Shown here one piece after another: positions 27,101 to 38,083 of a stretch of 64,000 nt of DNA. Both the position numbers and the translations under genes were made by a program. Origin of the DNA: Castanea sativa (Eukaryota > Streptophyta > Magnoliopsida > Fagales > Fagaceae). The DNA lies in NCBI RefSeq assembly GCF_040712315.1, contig NC_134013.1:39528001-39592000 (forward strand), read 5' to 3'. Position 1 is the first letter of the stretch. Each line of letters starts with the position of its first letter. The notes under the pieces are model-generated. The model did no database searches and had not been told where the DNA came from. It saw only the letters and a list, made by a program, of their open reading frames with translations.

Positions 27101-28654
27101 AGTGCCTAACATTTATGTCATGGGCTTTGGATTTCTGGTATGGAGGTACATTAGTGGAAAAGGGAGAGATATCGGCCGGGGACGTGTTCAAGACATTTTT
27201 CATATTGGTCAGCACCGGGAAGGTCATAGCTGAAGCTGGTAGCATGACTTCAGATTTAGCCAAGGGTGCCACTGCAGTTGCATCTGTGTTCAAAATTCTT
27301 GACCGGCAATCATTGATTCCAGGGTCTTATAATAATGTAAGTAACAACTAGCTAATTAACTTGAAGCTTGTCACATGTTTTTTTGGCTTAAAATATTGCA
27401 CAAAGTTTATGTTATTTGATTGATTCGTTTGCATTTTTAAATAGGATGGTGGTGAAAATGGTGGAACTAAGTTGGAAAAAATAAGTGGAAGGATAGAGAT
27501 GAAAAAGGTTGATTTTGCATACCCAAGCCGTCCTGAGACCTTAGTGTTGCGCCAATTTTGCCTGGAGGTGAAACCGGGCACGAGTATTGGACTTGTTGGG
27601 AAAAGTGGGTGTGGGAAATCAACGGTGATTGGATTAATCCAAAGGTTTTATGATGTTGAGAGTGGGTCAGTGAAAGTAGATGGGGTGGACATAAGACAAT
27701 TGGATATTCAATGGTATAGGAGGCACACGGCACTTGTTAGCCAAGAGCCAGTTATATATTCAGGTAGTGTCCGTGACAACATTGTGATTGGGAAGCTTGA
27801 TGCCTCAGAGAATGAGGTGGTGGAGGCTGCCAGAGCTGCCAATGCCCATGAGTTTATCTCGTAAGTATTCTTTGTTCATCATCGCCAGCAATTTAGCATG
27901 CGATGTAAAAAGTTAAACAATAATTCTAGAGACACATCAAATTTGAGAATATGTTGATTTGTGTGATTGTGAGTGATTGATACTTTCTACTTATTCCTAT
28001 TTACATTAACTCACCACTTTCGATCTACCACTCACCGTCACACTTACAAACATATTATAAAATTGGGTGAGTCTATATTGTTGAAAGTTAGATTGGCATG
28101 AAAGTTGGATTGGCAAACTAGAGCATCGGCCATTTTCTTAGGACAATCAGACCCAACATTTTTAATCAATAATAGGTGATTAAATAAGGGCAATAAAATT
28201 TGGGATTTGAATTGGATTAATAAAATGGAATATTAACATTGGTGATTTTTATTTGATAAGGTTATTCCAATTATTGACTTCATTATTATTACTTTCGTGT
28301 AGATCCCTTAAAGAAGGGTATGAAACAGAATGTGGCGAAAGAGGAGTGCAATTGTCAGGAGGGCAAAAGCAAAGAATAGCAATAGCAAGGGCCATAATTC
28401 GGAACCCAACAATATTACTACTAGACGAGGCAACAAGCGCTCTGGATGTGCAATCTGAGCAAGTTGTTCAAGAAGCATTAGATAGAATCATGATTGGGAG
28501 GAGTACAATTGTGATAGCACATAGGCTCAACACCATAAAAGGGCTGGATTCAATTGCATTTGTGGCAGATGGGAAGGTGGTGGAGCAAGGAACCTATGCT
28601 CAACTCAAGAGCAAGCGGGGTGCCTTCTTTACTCTTGCTTGCCTTCAAACTTAG
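21199..28654 (+). CDS. ABCB15: ABCB15-like full-size ABC transporter (MDR/P-glycoprotein type)
   Basis: Nine exons: 21199-21447, 21528-21582, 21965-22143, 22411-22868, 24437-24977, 25415-25594, 26044-27336, 27445-27860 and 28303-28654. All borders are GT/AG and phases agree; 3723 coding bases give 1240 residues, the usual full size for this clade. Layout is TMD1-NBD1-TMD2-NBD2. NBD1: Walker A GASGSGKS 398-405, signature LSGGQ 502-506, Walker B LLLDE 523-527, H-loop His558. NBD2: Walker A GKSGCGKS 1037-1044, signature LSGGQ 1141-1145, Walker B LLLDE 1162-1166, His1197. All catalytic positions are present, so both ATP sites should work. The family sits in the plasma membrane and exports small organic molecules; some members move auxin or phenolics, but the substrate cannot be read from sequence. 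The start is the first ATG after the leader and gives [13 protein letters not shown]. No stop or frameshift is seen. Confidence 0.95.
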
Positions 28655-28991
28655 GTTAGGTCAACTACTTGAAAAATCTATGTAGATGATGGGGTGGGCA
28701 AAGATTTGGGCCTACTAAGTACAAGCCATGCAACAAATCAGTATTGTCTAGAAAGAATGGCCTTGTATTGTAGAACGGTACTGTCTGTCTCTACCTTGAT
28801 GCTCAATATCTTTTCCTTTTTGGGTCAAATTGCCCAATATTTCATTGGCCTGGGATACTGCAAACTTAAATGGTACTCAACAGCCGAAGTACAGACCGAA
28901 TAATCAAGCATTCCAACTTAAGCTGGAGTTTGTATTAGCTTGTTCTTTGAAGTATCTGTATTGTAGTTGGTCAAAAGGCCTTTTTAAAAAA

Positions 28992-28997
28992 AATAAA
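28992..28997 (+). terminator. Candidate polyadenylation signal of the ABCB gene
   Basis: AATAAA lies 338 bases after the stop, inside an A-rich tract. Plant signals are loose, so the real cleavage site may be elsewhere in 28900-29100. Confidence 0.4.
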
Positions 28998-29268
28998 ATA
29001 ATGACTTGAACTCACTCTAATTTCGTGCACATTTGCCATAATCTTTGTATGGGGTGTGTTTCGTTTGTATGTTTGAAGTGAACACCCTTAGCATATGAAT
29101 ATTATATGATGGGCTCTAGCCCATTTTCATTTTCAGATTCGATCTTACAATGACTTGTGGCCATTAAGTTATCTCAGACTGGGCCGCCCCAACATATACA
29201 CTGCCAACCGTCTAGTGATGTAAATCCCATATGAGGAGTAATAGAAAAAAATAAGAAAAAAATAATAT

Positions 29269-29303
<35 letters not shown>

Positions 29304-30461
29304 AGAGTTTCAACTTATGACGTTCACTTGACTATTATATCAATCAGTTTTTGATATAAGCGAGGAATTAAATCTCAGATCTCTTATTTATTTATAATAG
29401 ATTTTATTAGTTGAATTAATTAGAACCTACAATATAATATGAATATTTTGTTCACACGTACTAGCAACGAAATAGCATCTGTTTAGTTTTTCTAAAACAT
29501 AGGTAACCTTTATTACCACAAACTTGATAAAGGAACACGCTAGGACAAACTAGCATGTAGGTAACATCACTTGATTTTTATTCACTTTTATTTGAATATT
29601 TGTTGTGTTATATTACACCTAAGTTTTGCCATTTTTAGAATATTAATGATATGACCAAATTAATATTTTTTTATTGTTAGATTTAACTTTTATGAAAAAT
29701 ATAAAAAGATGTAAAAAAATTTAACAAACAAGAAACAAATCACGTGTAATTGTCTATTATTGAGAGAGAGAGAGAGAGAGTCTTATACTCTTGTTTCACC
29801 CTCTCAATTGTAGCCCTAATCTTGCTCATAGTTATTAACAAAGTTAATAATTTTCTAAAATTATAATACTTAAGACATCAAAGTTTATTATTATTATTTT
29901 GTAATAATGTAAATTATTTTCAATACGAATTGCATTAATTTTCTCTAACATATTTCATATAAAATATAAACTACAAAGCATATTTTAGTGGAAAAACCTC
30001 TCTTCTTCTCTTTTTTTTTTTTTGGGTAGAGAAAGGTGGTAAAACCTTTTAGTTTAGTGGTATAACGTTAACATGCTCTCTTTTATTATAAGAACCATGA
30101 TTTGAATTCCATTCCCATTACTGTAACTAAAAAAATAGTGCTATAATGTATATCTCAATCCTACAATTGTATGACATATGCCTCAAGGTGTAACTTTAAT
30201 TTCGGGTTGAGGATAATGATCTAACATATTTTTATATAAACAGTTTAAGGCTTTAAGCTTAAATGTAAGCTGTCAAGTATATCTCCATCTTATAATTCAG
30301 AAATACGCTGAAGGTGCCACTTCAATTTTGGGCTCATCATAATGATTAATTAGCTTTTAGTCTAAAATCATAGAAAAGATAAACAAATAAAACTATATCT
30401 AATACTCCAACTAATTAAGATCCGAGAATAAGGATTTAAGTAGGATAAGTATAAACATTAC
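28998..30461. other. Intergenic DNA, no gene seen
   Basis: Holds a TA tract (29271-29300) and a GA tract (29761-29780). A pair of related blocks (near 30153-30260 and 30265-30350, sharing tatatctc-at-tt--aat and gcctcaaggtg/gctgaaggtg-c) suggests an old local duplication. Confidence 0.5.
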
Positions 30462-30788
30462 ACTTCCATGGTGTCTTCTCTGGAACATTTCCCTATTTTC
30501 TTGACTTCAATAGTCAGCTTTCTAGCACCAATGCTGCAAATAACGTTAAGAGTTTCTTTTTTTACAATATCAAAATAATTGAAGGAAAAAAAAAGAAAAA
30601 AGTCATAGAGATATATATTAAGTAAAAGCTTCTAAATCGACCGTGTGAACTTAGATAATCAAATTCTAGTTGTAAATGTGAAATGCCTCCCCTGCTCCCT
30701 AAAAGGCCAAGAAAACAAAGCATACCTAGCACAGCTGTTTAGGAACTTGTGAAGATGCATGTCTAGCTTAGTGAGATGTGTTCTCTCC
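30462..30788 (-). pseudogene. Decayed HPt (AHP-like) gene, two exons left
   Basis: Minus-strand exon 30726-30788 keeps an AG acceptor and GT donor and reads KLDMHLHKFLNSCAR. It matches the exon of the intact neighbour that carries the phospho-accepting histidine. Here the His remains but the following Lys-Gly of HxxKGSS has become Leu-Asn. A second exon, from 30533 to about 30462, keeps the acceptor and reads IGARKLTIEVKKIGKCSRED, matching the next exon of the neighbour. Its donor is damaged. No first, second, fifth or last exon was recognised between 29 and 33 kb. Inference: a partial tandem duplicate of the HPt gene 3.5 kb away, same orientation, now a pseudogene. Confidence 0.75.
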
Positions 30789-30864
30789 CTAAGAAAACAA
30801 ATATACCCTATAATTATATGGAATTTGATTTGAATGGTTTATTATTAAAGTAACTAGTGTGTAG

Positions 30865-30976
30865 TTTTGTGCATATGTACAGATATAATTAAAAATAATC
30901 ACAATTATACAATTCAAATTATACATGATAATAGTTTACACTTTTTTTAAACTATACATTTCTAAAATATGTAATG

Positions 30977-31014
<38 letters not shown>

Positions 31015-31147
31015 TTTAATTGGTTTTAGGCTCTTTGGTTTATGCATATGCACGAATACAATAAAAAATAATCACAATTATACGATTCAAATTATACATA
31101 ATATTAGCTTACACTTTTTTTAAAATATACATTTCTAAAATATGTAA

Positions 31148-31150
<3 letters not shown>
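30865..31150. repeat. Tandem duplication, period about 170 bp, ending in TA arrays
   Basis: A block of about 125 bases containing aaaaataatcacaattatac and acatttctaaaatatgtaat occurs at about 30865-30980 and again at about 31040-31150. Each copy runs straight into a TA microsatellite (30981-31011 and 31151-31239), so the duplication probably included the array. Confidence 0.8.

Positions 31151-31239
<89 letters not shown>
31151..31239. repeat. Very long TA microsatellite
   Basis: About 44 uninterrupted TA units, the longest TA array in the window. Confidence 0.95.
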
Positions 31240-31242
<3 letters not shown>

Positions 31243-31259
31243 GTAAAGTAGTGGAGGCA

Positions 31260-32660
31260 AAGGAAAAAAATTCCTTTGCTTGGTTAGACAAAAAGAATGG
31301 AGCGAAAGTAGATAAGAAGGGGGTTGAATTCCTCTCGGCCCACCATTTTGTTTCTTGTCGAATTTGGAGGAAAATAAGAGAGTGCAGAGAGATTTCTTAA
31401 GGTGGAAACCATTATAGTTATTTTCCCTTCTCTTCCTCCCTTGTGAACCAAAGAAATTAAGGTTATGTTTGATTTGAGGGAAGATGAGGGGAAAGGAAAG
31501 AAATGGAGGAAAGAGAAAAGGAATCATTTGTTTGATTAGAGAGAAATTGAGGGAAGGAAAAGAAAATTGAGGGAATGCATTTCCATGTGACCCACCATTT
31601 TTCTTTCCGGCCCAATTGGGAGGAAATGAAAAAGTAAGGAGATTTTTTTATTTTATTTTATGGAGCACCCTATTTCCTTTCTATTCTACTTAAAAAGAAA
31701 ATTCCATTTTCATTTCATTTAATTTCTTCTCCCATTTTCCCTTTCTCCCCCCTCCCCCTCTTCCTTTTTGCCAAACATTGTGTAAAGGGAACATGTACTT
31801 CTTTTCTTTCTCTTCTCCCCCCCCCCCCCCCCTCCCCCTTCATTTTTAACCAAAAATAGTTAAGGTCAAAACAACTGATTTATATTTGCACATCATTTAG
31901 GAAAAAAATATACATCTCTGCTTTGTATAAAAGTTTCTATTGTGAATTTTATGTAAAAATAAATAATAAAAAAAGTATGAATACAAATAATGCAATTAAC
32001 GCCAACCAATAAGGAAACAAAATCCAATATATTAAATGAAATTAAATATTTGGATTTTGCCAAAACTAAAAAAAAAAAAAAATAAAAGGAAATAAAAGGA
32101 AAATTGTGATATAGATCTAAGGGTATGTTTAGTAGGGATGATTTTGAGGAGGGAAAAAAAAAAGTGGAAAATTGAGAACGAGTGCGAGTGGTGTTTAGTT
32201 GGAAGGGAGAGAGGAAGGGAAAATTGCTAGACCTGGCTTTCCTCTGAGCCCACCAAAACTCAATCTCTCCAAATTGGAGAGAATAATTGCAGTCAAATGA
32301 CCGAAATTACCCTCTCCTTGTATGTGCTAGTGCTCTTTTTTTTTTTTGGGTTTAACTGCTCTGAATTCTTCTTCTTCTTTTTTACTTTTTTCTGGGCATG
32401 ATTTTTTAAAATAATTTTAGGTAATTTCCTTTTTTTGGTTGATTGTTTGTCCCTTTTTTTTTATTGGACATTGCTTTTTAATAAGGGCCTATTAGTGAAT
32501 TTATACAATCTCATGTTTTCCATACTTTCACTTTTCCACTCCAACTAAATACAATCGAGGGAAATTAAAATCTCTTTTATCCTCCTACTTTTTCACCTCT
32601 ACGTGTTTTTTATTCTCCTACTTTTCCATCTCCCCAACCGGACGGACCCTAGGAGAACTT
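31260..32660. repeat. GGA/TCC-rich repeats, probable MITE fragments
   Basis: Purine-rich arms (gaggggaaaggaaag near 31490, gagggaaggaaaag near 31547, ggaagggagagaggaagg near 32200) are followed by pyrimidine-rich arms (31725-31850, 32570-32635), so segments can fold on themselves. The arms are like those of the PIF-type elements at 4232 and 55201. A 16-base C run lies at 31817-31832. Individual element ends could not be fixed. Confidence 0.5.
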
Positions 32661-34089
32661 AGAAGCAGATGGGAGGGGAGGATTGCAAATCATGTTACCA
32701 ATTGGATTACAGGTTGGACAATGAAACTAAACTTCTTGATAAGTACTTGGGGAGTTGGGGGGGGGGGGGGGGGGTTAATAAAGCTAAGACTGAAATATCA
32801 AGCCAGAAATTCAAAGTTGATGAAGATGAAGATGAAGACAACTGCTAGTTATCCAACAATAATAACTTAAGTGAAGGCTTAAAACAGTGTCGCATCTTCA
32901 GAGGCAGAGTGTTTAATTAGATTGTAAGAAACGACGACGTTTCACATAAGTAGAACGGTGTCGTTTCTATCTTCCTCTTGTATAAGAATTGTCGACCTAC
33001 TCTGTCTTTCCTTTGTACTTAATACTTCTAGATATGGTTGAGTCAACAACCTTTCCTTGATTCACGGAGATATTGTTGTAGGATAGTTATGGTTTAGAGT
33101 AGAATTCTTTAGAAGGTTCTTGATCCTATCTATTTATAAATAGGACCCTGTATAATGTATTTTACTTTTGAGCAGAGCATTTGATCGACCCTATATAATG
33201 TTTAAATAGGACCCTTGCACTACTAGCATTTGATCGAATCAGGTCCGAGCAGAGCAATCAAATCATTTAGGGAACTCAACAAAAACAAAAACCAAAAAAA
33301 TACCAAACCTAATAGGCCTTTTCCAATTTCTTAAGAATAGAAGTCAAGATGCATTTAGTACTTAATTAAATGATATGTTCATATATTTTTTTCAAAAAAT
33401 AAAATCAAACTTCGCATAAATAAATTATTGACAAAGGTATGTATTTTGTTTTTGTTTTTATATATTAAAAAATAATTTGCATTTAAGCTAACAATTAAAT
33501 ATTTATTATTTTTTAATATATCTCGTTAGCAAAGACTCATGTACATATTTTTTCTCGGTGGATTATAGTTACATATTTTAGTGAGTTGTATTTCCAAAAC
33601 AAGCAAAAATGAAGCCAAATTTAGAATTTTCAGTTTCCCCCTTTTATGTTTAGAATTTAACCCATTAGTAAAGGGGCTTCTACTTTCTAGAAATAAAGAG
33701 TCATAAAACATGAAATGGAAGTTGCAGACATAGATGAATCTAGTTCCCCACAAACCAACCATGAAAAGCTAGTTAATTTCCAACATAACACACAGGAAAA
33801 CTAAACCAACTGCTCCAAAATATAGAGGGAAGACCCCTAGATTTTTTAGAGATTGTTATTACACACGTGTGTTTTATACGAAAATTATGACTTCAGTTAA
33901 AAACCAATGGGTGTGTGTTAGTGTGGGTGCAATAGTATTTTCCATAGATTTTTCTTCATTAGATCATACAAATGGTAGATTGGGAGGTGGAACTGCTCTA
34001 TCAAAGACCAGCTCGTTCTCACTTCTCATTCTTTCCTTTCTGGGAATCCCATTCGGAAGCTCTCCCTCACTTGGGACGGATTAGCTATC
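32661..34089. other. Intergenic DNA with an 18-base G run and LTR-like scraps
   Basis: A G homopolymer occupies 32757-32774. Around 32928-33250 the motifs aacgacgacgtttcac and tctatttataaatagg look like part of a retrotransposon LTR, but no TG...CA ends or target duplication were found. No coding sequence seen. Confidence 0.45.
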
Positions 34090-34700
34090 TCAGCAAATCT
34101 TAGCTTGTCGCAGTAGCTGCAACATTAACAAAACACAAACCAACATGTCACTCATTCACAGCTCAACCAAGACAATCAATTATTTTCGTGTGAGAGAGAG
34201 ACCTGAAAATAAGATTCAAGTCTATTCCTTAGGATGTTATGCTCTTGCTTCAATCTCTGAACTGCAGCCTTGCATCTGCTCAACAAATAATTGGATGTAA
34301 TACTTTAGCATGAGTAACAGAAAATCCAAAAATTGGTGCTTTAGATTACATAATTACATAAATCTTTTTTTTTTTTTTTTTTTTCACTTGTTAAGTTAAA
34401 CATGCACAAAGATGTTCTAGAACCTATGAGCTTGCCTTCCTTCCAATGGCAGAACAATGTTTTTTGCATTGGCCACTAAAATTTTGAATAAATAAATAAA
34501 TTAATAACATATATTTTTTATTTTCAAACTATTTGAATTGGCCTCTAAATTTGAGCAAATTCAATGACTCAAAGTAAAAAAAAAATAATAATAATAATAA
34601 TAAAAGAATACAATACTGGTTAGCTGAATTAGTGGTCCTCAAAAGAACTTGTCTAATTGTCAAGAAAAGAAAGGTTTCTTTCTTTATTTTTCACTTTCAT

Positions 34701-34756
<56 letters not shown>

Positions 34757-36377
34757 GAAAAGAAAAGAAAAGATAGATGATATTGGTCAAATATCAAACA
34801 TGAGAAAAAAGATAAATAACTAAATAGAACAATATATTGATACAAGCAGAAATATTACCCTTGGATGTCACCTCCTTTGAAACATTCCAATGCTTGGTTG
34901 ATTTCTTTAGTCACCTTATTAGCACCAATGCTGCAAATAACAAGAATGATCTTCAAAAAAAATATAAACAAATTAACTATTGCAGGATGTTGCATAAGAT
35001 ATGATAAGTAATCGTGGCTGTAGAAGTCAGTATTTGACCTCTGTTTCATTATTTTTCATCAAGCCAATTATAGAGAAATACCTCGCACTGCTTCCTTTAA
35101 GCTGATGAAGGTACTTGTGCATTCCCGGGAAATTGAAGTGTTCCTCCCTACTTATATATATGAATAACCGAAATTACGGTTAAATCTATCTCCAATTGCA
35201 AATTTGAGCATGGAGTTAAAAGGGATTTTAAAAAAAAAAAAAAAAAAAAAAGTGGGAGAGAAAAATTCAAACCGTGAAGAATTGAGCATTGACAGTGAAC
35301 CACACAAGGTTCTTGACTTACTAATGTTTTATGTTAATTGTTGTTGTCGAGGTTATATATGGCAATATTTTCTCCAAAATAAAAAAGAAACATTTTTGTG
35401 TAATACTACTCACAATGCTTGATCTATGATAGCTATCGTCTTTGGTGACTCTCTGAAATACAAGGTCATAATTTCCTGAAGAAAGTTGGGGTTTTCGTTG
35501 TCCTGCAGTTGCTCCAATTGAAGAAATTGGTACTCAAGAATTTCCTGCAATAAACAGCATCATTATATTTCGGTTTCTCACTCAATTTCTCATTCTGAGC
35601 ACATTTTCCCTTTTACTTTTAAAGGAGGATAATTTCAGATGGCTTTTCCATGGTTGCAAATTAATAAAGGCATCGAATTCAGGGTTTACCATTGAGATAT
35701 TTGCCATACGATTAAGTCTCATTTCACATAAGCATCATTGCCAATTTTGGTGTGACATGTAAAACCACATATATGATATATGATTTATACAAGATGAAAA
35801 AACTGGAAGACAACTCATCACAAATCATCCTACCCTTAAAGAAATGAAAAAGGAAAAAAGAAAAATAAGCTCAGAGAGATATTGACTGGACGACATAATT
35901 TATCACAAATCACCCTAGCTAGGTCCTAGGTTTGATATTGCCATTTATTTTTTCTTGTCAATTTAAAGTCAATCCTAAAGGTAGGTTCCATTCACATTCA
36001 TGAGTTCGAATCTCTCACTTTTATGAATTCGATCCTCAAAGAATCCGAAGAACCAATAATACAAAACCACAGAACAAGGTATTGTAAGAATGATCCTTGT
36101 ACTTCATGCATTACACCTTTCAGACTGAAAATTTTATGGACCAGTTTTATGAATGGATACAGGCAGAAATTTAAAAATTCTATCTCGCTAGTCACAGTGA
36201 AGAAAAAAGACAATAAAGGATCCTGTACAGAAGTTGAGTTGCCATAGTATTGATAGTAAAGTGTAAAATAAATAAATAAATAAATAAATAACTAAACTTC
36301 ATAAAATAAGAGAAAACCTCAACAAAGAGGGACTGCCTCATGTTGGAAATCTGTTGGCGCAAGAGATCACTCTCCAT
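34090..36377 (-). CDS. AHP: Histidine-containing phosphotransfer protein (AHP family)
   Basis: Six short minus-strand exons: 36377-36318, 35544-35414, 35147-35082, 34930-34859, 34275-34203 and 34116-34090 (stop TGA). All introns are GT/AG and phases agree. The 429 coding bases give 142 residues, the normal AHP length. Seen: FLQLEQLQDNENPNF (exon 2), YLHQLKGSSA with the phospho-acceptor at about His78 and the adjacent Lys81-Gly82 (exon 3), SIGANKV (exon 4), then LKQEHNILR and RLESYFQ (exon 5). These are the HPt four-helix-bundle signatures. Family role: carries phosphate from cytokinin-sensing histidine kinases in the endoplasmic reticulum membrane to response regulators in the nucleus. The key His is present, so this is not an AHP6-type pseudo-HPt. 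Exon 2 (QLEQLQD) looks closest to the AHP4 branch from memory. Start ATG 36377 gives MESDLLRQQISNM. A later in-frame Met at position 13 is an alternative. Confidence 0.93.
34705..34753. repeat. TA microsatellite in an HPt intron
   Basis: About 24 TA units in the fourth intron of the HPt gene. A 20-base A run (35230-35250) sits in the second intron. Confidence 0.9.
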
Positions 36378-36620
36378 TCTTATGAAAAAGGGATAAACTA
36401 AAAACGGGCTTGAGTACTGAAATGGCAAGCCTAGCAGACTGAAAAGGAATTTGTTGGAGTTGGAAGTGGTAACTCAGCTAGAATATTATTTTATTTGGTT
36501 TTGAATTATGAGTCTCTAACTCCTCCTAGTGAGATTAGGAAGTTAGTTTTAGGTAGGGTTAAAGATCTTCTAGAGTTTTTTTGGTAAGTCTATCGTGCAC
36601 TTCTTAAAATTATATTCATC
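36378..36620. other. HPt 5' flank
   Basis: Probable leader and promoter of the minus-strand HPt gene. No clear TATA box; a short intron in the leader cannot be excluded. Confidence 0.4.
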
Positions 36621-36631
36621 TATTCTAAAAT

Positions 36632-36905
36632 TAAGAAGTGTTATGCTTACAATATTTTCACAATAAATACTAGGTGACGGGTTATTATTAGTTTAAATTT
36701 GAATCTATAACTGAAATTATTTCCTTACCTACCAATAACAACTTGTCACAATAATTTTACAACAAATCGTAGGTGACAAGTTGTTACTGGTTAATAATGG
36801 TGGGTAAAAAAATAATTTAGGTGATAGGTCTAGATTAAAACCAATAATAACATACCACATAAGATTTATCGTGAAATTGTTGTGGACGTATTACTCATAA
36901 TTGAA
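36632..36905. mobile_element. TIR element of the tgtccacaac...tttacaa family
   Basis: The left end (gttatgcttacaatattttc near 36640) and reverse complement of the right end (aatacgtccacaacaatttc near 36890) are related. The interior repeats a caataacaac-tgtcacaa / gtgacaagttgttactgg pair as inverted copies. The same family occurs at 56855-57045 with a clear 9-bp duplication and at 45725-47585. Ends here are approximate. Confidence 0.55.
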
Positions 36906-37555
36906 ATAAAGAAATAATGATATTTTTTTTATACAAAAGGATGTGAAAAAATAGTGAGATAAAATCTAATCCATTGATTTGGATAAGATTTTAGAAAATT
37001 GATGATAAAATTATCCTAAAAAGTTTAGGTTTTGTTGGTGTGGGTATTCATCTAGCCTTGCACATAATAATAATAATTAAAAAACTTGTGTTATTTTGTG
37101 AAATATTGTATAATTAATAACAATTTTTTTCCCTAAAAAAAACAATTGTTTTTGGTTTTAAAAAAAATACTATGTCCACAAGTTTTTTGATGAAAAGACT
37201 TATAACTTTACTAATGAAGATAAATTCAATACATCATGAGCCAAAGCCGACTCAATAATAATTGGATTCTCCTCTACTCAAGGTACATAACTAACTAAAT
37301 CTTTGGCATATTGAGCTAAAATATGTGCTGGTTTATTTCCTTCCCTCCTCACATGTGACACTTGCACAGATCTAAAACTATGTAATCTATGGCAAATCAC
37401 AGAGACAATGTTAGAGATGACTAGATAGGTGGGCAACTCAAGCCTTCAATAGCATTAGAAAGCAGAAGTGAGTCACATTCAAAGTGGACATCTCGAACAC
37501 CAACATCCCAAGCGAAATCAACAATTTCTTCAAAAGCTTTAGCTTCAGCTTCTAG

Positions 37556-37560
37556 CGGTC
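37556..37560. repeat. Target-site duplication, left copy (CGGTC)
   Basis: Direct repeat of 42613-42617, immediately outside the copia LTR. Confidence 0.9.
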
Positions 37561-37691
37561 TGAACAAAGAAATAGAAAAAACAAGAAAATAGAGAGAAAA
37601 TTGATTAAGGGAAAAGAAACTTCTATATTATTTATGTAAATGAAAGCCAACACACTACATTACTAAGCTGTGCTAAGCCTTTATACATAAT

Positions 37692-37788
<97 letters not shown>

Positions 37789-38072
37789 TAAATCATGGAG
37801 GCAGTTATAACAAATTACGCACCACTAACACGTGTGAACATAACTACATTTAGGCCTAAATAACTGAGTTAATAAAACGTTGCGTTTTACATTGAGTTAT
37901 AAACAACCTAAAGCCAAACGATAGTGTTTTGAGTTTTAGTGATACGGTGCGTATGACTTCTTCTTATGACAACACCATTTTCATCTTGCCTTTTGCAAGT
38001 TTGAGAGCATCTGAAGGTTCTCCATCTTTATCTCTAGAAATAGCTTCATCCTCTACTACCTTATGCTCTTCA
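37561..38072 (-). repeat. 3' LTR of the copia element
   Basis: 512 bp, starts TG and ends CA. It is longer than its partner, mainly because a GA microsatellite (37697-37786) expanded to about 45 units where the other LTR has only a few. A 17-base indel near 37573 is a second difference. Confidence 0.93.
37697..37786. repeat. GA microsatellite inside the 3' LTR
   Basis: About 45 GA units, uninterrupted. The equivalent place in the other LTR (about 42297-42318) reads gagagagaaagagtgagag, so the array grew after insertion. Confidence 0.95.
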
Positions 38073-38083
38073 TTCCCCCTTAA
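38073..38083 (-). promoter_or_regulatory. Polypurine tract of the copia element
   Basis: Minus-strand ttaagggggaa directly abuts the 3' LTR, the position of the plus-strand primer used in reverse transcription. Confidence 0.85.

Noticed and set aside
26586..27733. Minus-strand ORFs of 62-88 codons in the transporter
   Set aside because: Shadows of ABCB exons 7 and 8.
31109..31527. ORFs of Ile-Tyr repeats
   Set aside because: Translation of the TA microsatellite, not a gene. The same applies near 17533 and 34632.
34855..35049. A frame containing IGANKVTKEINQALECFKG first suggested a MADS-box K domain
   Set aside because: Adjacent exons give HQLKGSSA and GCKAAVQRLKQEHN, which fit the HPt family throughout.
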